Assembly (NCBI GenBank): GCA_037577475.1
Contig: CM075186.1
Span: forward strand, 4,463,501-4,527,500
Reading direction: 5' to 3'
Origin: Chaunax sp. Z400
Lineage: Eukaryota > Chordata > Actinopteri > Lophiiformes > Chaunacidae
DNA length: 64,000 bases
The notes beneath the pieces were generated by a model that worked only from the letters and a program-made list of their open reading frames with translations, was not told the DNA's origin and ran no database searches. A program made the position numbers and the translations under genes. Of this stretch, positions 55,130 through 64,000 are shown piece by piece; the stretch's first letter is position 1; the number at the start of each line of letters is the position of its first letter.

Positions 55130-56186
55130 CCCTTGTATGGTATTCGGGTCAAATTGACCCGTTTGAAATTTTTACAAGAAGAAAAATGGTACAAGTATAA
55201 ATTCTTTTCTACCTGAAACTCAATGGCCTTAGCTTATTTTCTGATATAAACATGTACAAAAAAAAAAAAAATTGAGCACACATGCTACTATACTCCACAC
55301 ATTCACATCCTTCATATTGTCTTCGGGTCAGTTTGACATTATTATAATCTAAGCACAGAGAAGCTGTTTGCTCTCACTTTTCTGCACTCTTTACCCTCTG
55401 TCATGTGTCCACCTGCAAACCCCCAGTGAGAGAGCCCCCCCGCTCAGCTGCTAACATAATACGGATGGTACCAGAGCCCACACGATTTGCAGTGACTAAT
55501 GTTCAGGATATCAAGTCATCCTTTGAGCTGCTGATTCCTGACTCAATTCAGAAAATTATTCTGGATATGACCAATCTTGAGGGAAGACGTGTTTTCAGTG
55601 ACCAGTGGAAAGAGATGGACATCATGCATCTGCATCCTCATCCTTGCTGGTGTCTACAGGTCAAGAGGGGAGTCGACTGAAAATCTGTTGGATGCTGAGA
55701 CAGGGAGAGCGATTTTTAGAGCCACAATGTCTCTGAAGAGCTTCCATGTATTCTCAAGGATCATCAGATTTGACAACCGGGAATAAAGGCATGTTAGACG
55801 GCGGGGGGACAAGTTGGTGTATTGAGAGTTTGAATTCAAAATAATAAATGTTAACGAAAACATTGTCTCACTTCATTTTTTCCAAAATAAGCATGGTTTA
55901 TGACACCCAAGTCTTGAGTATAGTGGATTTTTAACATCAATTATAACCTTATGACAAAAAAAGGAATCACACTTCCATTGTTAATTGTGTTCTAGTAGAG
56001 ACTGATTGCAATCATTAAACATATATGTTAATCTCTATTGTTTGAAATTGAGATAAAGACAATATATGTTAATGGTTTATGAAGTAAAATTTTATTTCAG
56101 AATTGTTTTTAAAACCCCAAATATGTCTCGGGTCAATTTGACCCGAGGGATACCAGAGGGTCCCAAAAGTGAAGACCATACAAGGG
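55130..56186 (+). mobile_element. piggyBac-type transposon, internally deleted
   Basis: The ends CCCTTGTATGG (55,130) and CCATACAAGGG (to 56,186) are perfect 11-base inverted repeats. Just inside both lie near-palindromes built on CGGGTCAA-TTGACCCG. The right flank is TTAA, the piggyBac target; the left flank is TTTA, one change from it. The interior holds a transposase relic. Length about 1,057 bp against over 2 kb for an intact element. Confidence 0.9.
55405..55786 (+). pseudogene. piggyBac transposase fragment (PGBD4-like), broken
   Basis: Family-type stretches are IPDSIQKIILDMTNLEGRRV in one frame, then GVYRSRGESTENLLDAETGR and SFHVFSRIIRFDNRE in another after a frameshift near 55,650, then a stop. 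This is the N-terminal part of the DDE_Tnp_1_7 domain. The remainder of the transposase is missing. Confidence 0.82.
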
Positions 56187-56689
56187 TTAAGATAACAAAC
56201 CACAAAACGGTTTAACTGGCACGCTTATTGCAGACACGACAGAGTAAACTGACCTCTGCATGTGCCATTAATTTAAAGTCAGGACACAATATAACACCAC
56301 TTAGGCTGACCCTGAAACCAGAATTAACAATCCTGACTATTAATGGATGCGGTTTTTTGCATACTCTTTGAGAACATTGTGGTATTTTCTACTTTCAATT
56401 TGAACTAATAAGGGTTCTGCTTGTACCTGTAATTTAAAAACCAAAGCGATGTGATCTTTAAAAAATGTCATGACTTCTTTCAGAAGGTCACCACAGTCTG
56501 GATCTTACTTTCATGTTTCTCTGATAAACAACCTACCTGACTGTCAATGGATCAAGCATGTTAATGCTTCAAATTTTTGTTTTCATCTGTTTAATGACTG
56601 GAGTATTATTTGCATGTAAACATACATAGACATGAAATCAACTGATGCAGATTAACCAAGAGATTTAAGAGACATACGAGCTTGATCAG

Positions 56690-56995
56690 GGCAGCACAGT
56701 AGTTAGCAGTGGTTAACAGTGGTTAGCAGTGTCTCCTCACAAGGTTATGGGTTTGAATCCAGGCTTTTCTAGGTGGAGTGTGCATGTTCTCCCCGCTTTT
56801 ACTTGGGTGCCCTCTGAGCGCTCCAGCTTCCTCCCACAATCGGAAAACATGCAATATAACATGCAAAACAAAAAACATGCATGTTCTCCCTATGCCTGCA
56901 CCACCAAAAACATGCAATATAAGTGAATTGGTGACCCTAGATTGTGCATAGGTGTGAATGTGCATGTGAATGGTTGTTTGTACCCCAGTTGGGAT
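56690..56995 (+). repeat. High-copy fish SINE-like retroposon
   Basis: The ordered blocks 'gcagcacagtagttagcagt', 'gggtttgaatccaggctttt', 'gtgcatgttctcccc', 'cagcttcctcccacaatc' and 'gaattggtgaccctagattg' are diagnostic of this abundant element. An internal segment with 'aaaacatgcaa' is locally repeated. Confidence 0.75.
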
Positions 56996-56999
56996 AGGA

Positions 57000-58960
57000 T
57001 CCCAGAATTAATATGTTATCCTTAACATAACCCATTAAATTATTAAATAAATTTAAAAAATTTAAATTAAAAAATATATATATAGAGAGACAACAGCGAG
57101 AGTCATACCCAGGTTGTTTGCATGAGAGCCAGTTGCACTAATGACTTCTCTGATATACTTGACATTATTAGAATCATAATCTTTTGCATCATGCTGATAA
57201 CGCGGGCAGCCCCTACTCCTGGTAAACTGTAGTGTAGCCAAAAGTTAAACTGGCTCAACATTATTAATTTTGAAACTGCCAATAAGATTGATTCATTTAT
57301 CAAAAGTACCAGAACGCCGTTCCGGCCCACTTGTCCCTTTGTTACACCCATTCAGCTGTCTGTAACAGCTTATAAACATTTAATATTATTAATACAAATT
57401 CAAATTCAGCAGCCCACCCCACTCCCATTGTCCCTCCTCCCTGCACTGGGCACGTGCAACACACTAGGGAATGTAACAACCACTCCTATTTAGAACTGAA
57501 CTTTGACACAATTCAACGATACAAAAGCTAGAAAAACTACTGACAGGAAAGCTAAAATGAAATATCAATGTGTGATTAGTGAATTAAAACTAAATGTGAG
57601 CTTATCCTTTTCCAGTATATCAGTGGAAATACACAAACACCACATCATCCCATCTTGCACACAGATGCAACCTCAGTTCTCTTTCTATTGTTTAGAATTA
57701 ACGAGGGTCAGGTCATCCCAGCTGACCCCTCTCTTGACCTCGTTTCATCCCACTAAAAATCGCAGCCGGTGATTTTTGTCTCAACCAAAGGAGGAAATTT
57801 TGGATGTGATGTCAACAGCTACATCTGCAGAGCATATTTGTGGTCAAGAGTGCAAATACAAAGCTTAAACATGCCGTACCCACTATATGTACACATGCGC
57901 ACACACAATAACACCCTGGGAATTTTACTAGTTTTAAGCCCCTTTTAACAGCATAGGAAAGTCCCCATGAACAGCTAACAATGCAGGTGTACTTTACTGC
58001 ATTTTCTGGATGATGCAACCCAGAATGGCCTATCTGTGACCCTGGAGTTTAAAATACAAGTCAGGCATATCATCATGTATGCACTTGTATTTGTCATTCT
58101 ATGCTCTGGATAGAAACGTCGTCTATAATCTTTAAAAATTTGAACCTCTATAATCAAGACAAACTACACACTTTATTGATCACAATAAATAATCAAGTGT
58201 AAAAGCTCTTCAGTCTTGTGTCTCCTTGAAGAGCAGCATTGTCAAAGCCCATCTGTATTATCAGTGATATGGGGAGGCTGACACAGAATATTCTATGGCC
58301 CTGTTTTGACATGGCCTCAAGTAACACAGCGAATAATACCCCATGAGCTCCTATTTCAGTCATTAGCTGAAATAATAGCAACCATTGTGGAAAGCAAGAG
58401 CAATTCCAGCTCACCGCCGGGAGACAGAATGTGCTGCTGTTGCACCATTGCCCGAACCGTCTGATCATCCTGTTGCAGATGGAAGCTGCCCTCCTGACAC
58501 TGGCACACAGCGAATCCTACGGCTCTTCTGGATTTTATTGTCTGACACGACCCTGCCGTCCCCCAGAAAAGCCATGACTCTCAGAGTTCCCCAAACTTAA
58601 AAGTCTCAGAGTCCTGCACGCAATGTTTTCCTCTGTGGTCAGCCCTCCGCTGACACTGATGTTTTTCTAGTGACTTGATTGACACCCAGCAGACATAACA
58701 AAAACCAAAGAGCACCACTACAGTGGGAGGTATGATGGTGGGTTTTGGGGGATGTTGAGTAAACAGGCGCCCCAAGGCCATAGAAGATGAGCATAATGTT
58801 CATGGTTTCATTTTAAAATCACTGTTGTGGTCAGTAATCAAGGATGGCCAGCATACATACCGATCATACAATTTGATTATTTACCACATTCACATACTTC
58901 TTCTTTTTAGACATATTAAGTTGCATGCCACCAAATGGCCTATAATTCCAATGTAACGGA
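57000..58960. other. Intergenic, nothing recognised
   Basis: Short frames only. A slightly GC-richer stretch at about 58,400-58,600 gives no protein or repeat I know. Confidence 0.45.
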
Positions 58961-59085
58961 GCAGCCAGCTAGTGACTCTGAATCTGTGCAGCAGTGTATT
59001 GAGCTACATGCTAGCAATAGCATTGCAACAGACTCACGTTGACAATGCAAACATGCTGATGTTTAGCAGGTGTAAAGTGTTCATT

Positions 59086-60166
59086 AAAGGAACAATTCAC
59101 CCAAATAAAAAATTGCTAGTGAAGTTGGTTAAGTTTCTTGGTCCTGAGAAAACCCAAAAGAAGTTATTTGCACCCTTTTTTAAGCTGAAATCGTCATTGT
59201 AGCCTCTGAGCTAAAAGCATTAGCATGCACGCCATCTCAGGTGGGAGCTCGAACATGTGTATCTGTAGTTGTAGCAGGTTTAACGCTGTTTCGTGTCAAT
59301 GAATATCAAACAGAGCAAAATAGCTCAGACAAAACCACACAAAAAATAATGCAGCAAATAGAAAGTACACAAAAATACATGATTGATAAACACACTGCCA
59401 ACACACAACAAATACATTTTCATCAGTTGTATTGAACAGTAAACAAAAACAAAGTGTGTGAATGTCTGAGTTCATGGCGGCGATGGAATTTGGACAGCTG
59501 ATGGCTACAACATCCAACTCTAGAAGACATCAAGAACCCAAGATGTTTGCATATCTTAACCTGAATCTTAGTTGTGTCAATCTCATCTCACGGTGCATGT
59601 GCACGCATTCAAGCTTGTGCACCCTCCTCAACCAGGGTGCAGGTTAACCCTTTTAGCTACGAGCCTACAGTGAAGATTTCAGCTTAAAAAGGGTGTAAAT
59701 AACAGTTTTACAAATCAATTTTGAGTCTTTCGCTTCTGGAGTCTTGGATCACGCCGTACATGCGGTATAAAATATTTTAATGGAGTCATTCAATATGAAG
59801 CTCTTTGTTTTAGGCTGCTTTTTTACATTTATCTTATGCAACTGCCAGGTTATTTATTATATATGTGAGTTGTTTGGGTCTATTTAATGTTATTATCTTG
59901 CATTTTTTATTCTTTTTGTACCACTGAGAGGAGTTGCTCTGAAGTTTCGCTGTACAGCTGTGCAAGGACAATAAAAGGCATTCTATTCTATTCTATTTTA
60001 AAACAAGTCCCCATCTTCTTCAGGTTTTTAGGAGAATGCGGCAACACTGTTTTGCTGTGAAACTCCAAAAATGTTTTATGGATGAAGAAACTTCACTTGT
60101 CTTTGCACCAGCATGGCGGTGAGTAGATTATGACTGAATTTTCATTTTTAGGTGAACTGTTCCTTT
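59086..60166. mobile_element. Palindromic MITE, copy B
   Basis: Tips AAAGGAACAATTCACCC (59,086) and GGTGAACTGTTCCTTT (to 60,166) are inverted repeats. Arms match copy A at 28,236 over most of their length. Extra material in the right half is a LINE 3' end. Confidence 0.75.
59865..59998 (+). mobile_element. Truncated LINE 3' end nested in MITE copy B
   Basis: The stretch 'ctgtacagctgtgcaaggac' then 'aataaaaggcattctattct' ends in ATTCT units, typical of CR1/L2-type fish LINE 3' tails. It interrupts sequence that is continuous in copy A. The left boundary is approximate. Confidence 0.6.
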
Positions 60167-60575
60167 AATTATTTAAGGTTGTTAGCATGCCAACATTTGC
60201 AAATTAGCAGTAAAAACAAAGCACAGTTAAGGCTATGGGGAATGTAAGTAGTTTTGCTGGTATTTGGTCATAAACCAAAGAGTTGGACATATTTGAACCT
60301 GTGACCTGGTGATGGTGCTAGATGAAGAGAGAATTCATTGGAATTCATCCTGAGGCGAACATCTGACCCGCATTTCACAGACATCCATGCACCAGTAGAA
60401 GTTGACACACTTCACCCAAAGACTACAAAATTTAACCTTATGGTGGTGCTAAAATAAAAGTCAGAGGATCATCTAAGCCGGTATGATTCATCCTCTGAGA
60501 GTCATGAATGTCTGCAAAATTTCATGGTCTTAAATTTCATTGTTGAAATATTTCAGTCAGTCGTGATTGACCAAC

Positions 60576-62270
60576 TGCATGATCAACAGACATGCAGCTA
60601 AAAAGTGAGCATAATGCTTTACAAAAGCTGAACTGTTCCACTCAAACACATGTGAACTTCAGCTTGAGTTTATGCAACCTTGCAAAGAGTCTAGTAACAT
60701 TAATGCTACAGTCACGGGTGAAAGACGATAATCATCTAATGGCAGGAATCCCAGATCCAGGATCAACACCATCATCTTGTCAGTTGTGTTTTCCCCAAAG
60801 TGGAGCACTTCAGGCCAGTTAACCCTCAGTAGTCACCTCGCTTCATCTCGTCCATCCATTCTTGTTTGCTTTTCTTTCCACCCACAAACCCACAGCGACT
60901 GTCCATTTATCCAGCACTGTGAATGAGATCAAGCTCCTACAACAACTACTGCACAGAGGAATTAAATTATATGATGGGATTATTCATGATAGATTTAATT
61001 TATGGGACAATGTTCTAAAATTAAAACATTTCTTTAACTTTTGTCCTATAAATAGGTCAAATTTACTCAATTAAATCATCTTCAGTTGAGGTTTGGGTCG
61101 AAGTTCGGACTCTAAATACCATGAATTATTTCAGCAAACCCTTTAAGCTCAGTTCTTTCCTCCTAGTCAAACCAAGTCCTCATCACTTCACTGCACCTTC
61201 TTCATTACCATCTAAAATATGTGGTTTGAAAGCAAATATCTATGATGACTTCAAAAAGGGCTCGCTTCCTTTCCTAGGATTTCCTTTTTGGCAGCAGTGA
61301 TTGCAATGTCGGTCAGTCAGTCCACTTCAGACTGACATATTTCAACAACGATGGAATGCCAATATATTGTGGACCGAGATATATGGTACCAAGAGGATTA
61401 ATCCCACTGACTTTGGTGATTGCCTGATATTAGAGGGTGACGTGTCTTTTTATTTTTTGGGAAACGTTTCCACAATTATGATTTTTGTGACTCTGAGCAT
61501 GCTGTGATCACCAACAGTTCAAAGTTTGCACTTATCCAATGAAATATCTAAACATTCACTGGTGTATTGGTATAAAATTTCATACAGACATTGGTTTCGA
61601 TCAGGTTAAATTAGAAAGATCTGAAAGATGAATAAAAAATGAATTAAATAAAATGAATAAATAAAATGAATAGCGTGCTATAGTGAGCGGCTCCTTTAAA
61701 TTATTTAAGATTGTTAGCTTGTTTACATTTGTAAATTAGCCTTAAAGGTCAAACAAATATCTCAACACCAAATGCTGCAAACCTGTTTTGTTGTAAAGCT
61801 CTAGAAATGTCTTGCAGACTAAGAAACTTCACTAGACTTTTCATCGGCGTGGGGGTGAGATAATGACTGACTTTTCATTTTTAGGTGAACTGTTCCTTTA
61901 AACTAAGGTGGCAACTATTATAGGCTACAGCAGTGTCCCTGCTAAACATCAGCATGTAAACATTATCATTGACTATCTGTGTAACCTAGTTTGGCTGAGT
62001 AATCTTGTTACCTCATTGCATACAGCCTCACACCTATTTTGAGCACGTTAGCTGATATTAGCATTTAGCCAAATTCAAAGTGTATTATTATATACTGTCA
62101 AAGTGTTTGGCTGTTTTGAAAAAACTATTTTTTTTAAATGCATGCACAGCTCAAACAAATAAACATTTTTATTTATTTCACTGAGCACTTAAGATGCTTT
62201 GTTCCATAATTAAACTTACAGAAATGTAACATGCAGCAAGATTAGTCATAAACAGCTCCTAAAACCCTGA
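60576..62270. other. Intergenic with a partial copy of the composite repeat
   Basis: About 61,690-61,740 and 61,790-61,900 repeat the MITE arm and its flanking junction seen at 60,160-60,220. No gene supported. Confidence 0.5.
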
Positions 62271-64000
62271 AACCTCCCCTCAGTGTGTGTTGGCTGCAGC
62301 CCCCACTTTCAGCCAGTGTGACAGCCGTTTCCCCTCCCTGTGTGTCTCAAAGCCATTATCTCCCAGTGTGTTTGAAGAGACCAGACCAGCACTCTTCCCA
62401 AAGACACAGATGAAAGGTTTTGGCCTGGGGCCCCAAATACCAGCAGCCCCTGTGAACTGCTGGGTGTCTATGGCGTTGGAAGGGTGTAATTTCTGCAGCA
62501 ACATTCAGGCCCAGAGAAGCGAGTGGAGTTCGGAGGAGAAAGACGACATAAAAGAGGAAGAGATGTCTGTGTGTGTGTTTACGTTTGTGTGGTTTGACTG
62601 AAGAGCCGAGCGGTTGATCGCGTCAGTGTGTGCAGTCACGCGCTGTCATTAGCAGAGACTCCTCATGGGTTAGTCACAAAAGGTGTGTGTGAGTGTGAGA
62701 TAGAGAGTGGTGACTGGAATGATTAGAGAGGAAGGCTGCAGGAGAATGAACTGAAGGGCTCAGGGTGAGTTTCCAGCTTGTTTAGAAGATGCAGGGTAAA
62801 ATGAGCTGTAATAACAAATGAACACTACAATTTCCAATCTTTTCGCTACTCACCGATAAGTTTTGCACTGACCAAACATACAAAATGTCAAATAAGAGGT
62901 ATAGTTATAAAAATCACTATGTATAAGCCCCTCATCTCCTGTCAAATCAACAGTTTCCAACATTTATTTGAGGTGAAATAACATAGGATTTCCCCTCTTT
63001 TTGATGACATCCCTTGAGATGTTGTCTGTGTCGGTGCATACCTGATCTGAAATAGCAGTTTTCCAGGAGTGGATCCTTCCTGCTCAAACCTCAGTGTCAG
63101 TTTCCTGCTTCATTTGGCCCAGCGCCTTGATCCAGCTGTCATACTAGAACCCAACACAGAGGAGCCTGGAGCTGGTGGAGGTGCAGTCACTGGGATTAAA
63201 TTCCTCATATTTTCCAAGACAAATCTGGGAGACATTATGTATTTTAGACAAATACGTCAGTATTTACTTCAGCAGGTTTATCTTTTCTGGTGGCTTTAAT
63301 ATTAAAGGTGGGGAATAAAGACACTTGTGTTAAATGCTTTACAAGAGAACCAGGAAATGTGCAAATGTGCTACATCTTGCAGTTCTTTAGAAACAGGAAT
63401 ATTTTTAAAGTGTATTTAAGGCTACATGTCTATCTTATTAAATATAGTAAGAAGCAACACCTTATTTCAAAAATGTTAAACGTGTATAACTTTAGCAACA
63501 TTTCAAATAAAAGCAGATTAAATTTACAACAGTTAATGCTCAAGCTGGTTTTTAGGAAGCAACTGAAAAGGATTGTTTTAATTTTCCCAATTATAACAAA
63601 ATAATAATTGAATCCAATCATTAAGAATTTAATTTAGAGTATAGTGTAAAGGACAATAGGGGGAAGCTAGGATGGAGACTTGGAGGTGACACAGAAGAGA
63701 GAGAGCAGTCATTAGGTCCTCAAAACGTGAACCGCCAGCAGCTCCAGAGGGAAAACCAGCTGGTCTGCTGGGGGGGGGGCAGGGAGTAACTCGATGAGAT
63801 CATCTGATAACTGTTGTTTTACATAATTAGCTGGTATTTACTAATGAATGAAATAATCTGCTGGTACACCTTTTTCCCCTGCACAAAAATGAATCCACCA
63901 ACATTATAAAGAGATCCCTCATTATTTAACCTTCACTGTGCAACAGTATGAAAACATTTTCTCACGACTGTGGCTCAAAGCTTACAGAGAGGCTTTCACG
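62271..64000. other. Intergenic, right edge
   Basis: A relatively GC-rich stretch at 62,280-62,600 holds a 104-codon frame that resembles no family I know. A run of nine G lies at about 63,770. No gene supported. Confidence 0.4.

Larger units (their letters stand above)
58970..60575. repeat. Composite percomorph repeat (contains MITE copy B and a nested LINE tail)
   Basis: The left part (to 59,085) and right part (60,180-60,575, with 'ggtatttggtcataaaccaa' and 'gattcatcctctgagagtca') are from one abundant interspersed repeat. The palindromic MITE sits between them. Confidence 0.6.

Noticed and set aside
63069..63604. Plus-strand frames of 76 and 104 codons
   Set aside because: AT-rich, no family resemblance, no splice evidence.

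Overview
The window is nuclear DNA of a ray-finned fish, probably a percomorph-type teleost. Evidence: large intron-split vertebrate genes, many dinucleotide repeats, tRNA-derived SINEs, Tc1, piggyBac and hAT remnants, and percomorph-style composite repeats. Three protein-coding genes can be reconstructed exon by exon from splice sites, phase and protein family.

(1) Positions 1 to about 14,650, minus strand: the 5' half of ppip5k1, a diphosphoinositol-pentakisphosphate kinase (VIP1 family). A CpG-rich promoter and untranslated exon lie near 14,550. Twelve coding exons run from 8,417 down to 1,284, and the gene continues past the left edge. (2) Positions about 24,550 to 42,170 (possibly 44,660), plus strand: aggrecan (acan). 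It has 20 coding exons encoding about 1,393 residues in the order signal peptide, Ig, Link, Link, interglobular linker, Link, Link, Thr-rich repeat exons, Ser-Gly-rich chondroitin-sulfate exon, EGF, C-type lectin, sushi, basic tail. (3) Positions 47,620 to about 52,530, minus strand: hapln3, a link protein of about 370 residues (signal peptide, Ig, Link, Link) encoded tail-to-tail with acan. Link proteins stabilise the hyaluronan-aggrecan complex of cartilage matrix, so two partners of one extracellular assembly sit side by side, as they do in other vertebrates.

Intergenic parts: 14.7-24.5 kb holds a tRNA-Glu(TTC) gene with a truncated second copy, a LINE fragment and SINE-like repeats. 41.9-47.6 kb is the convergent 3' flank with DNA-transposon remnants. 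52.6-64 kb has no gene I can support. It holds a piggyBac element with recognisable ends and a decayed transposase, a SINE, and a composite repeat with a nested LINE tail.

The most interesting observations concern acan and hapln3. A tandem duplication made the Thr-rich exons of acan, and its third unit was split by an insertion of about 980 bp. Long (TG)n tracts abut splice sites in both genes, including both sides of one in-frame lectin exon. The aggrecan interglobular domain is short and lacks the mammalian aggrecanase motif. I see no bacterial-type system and nothing I can call a new biological system with confidence.
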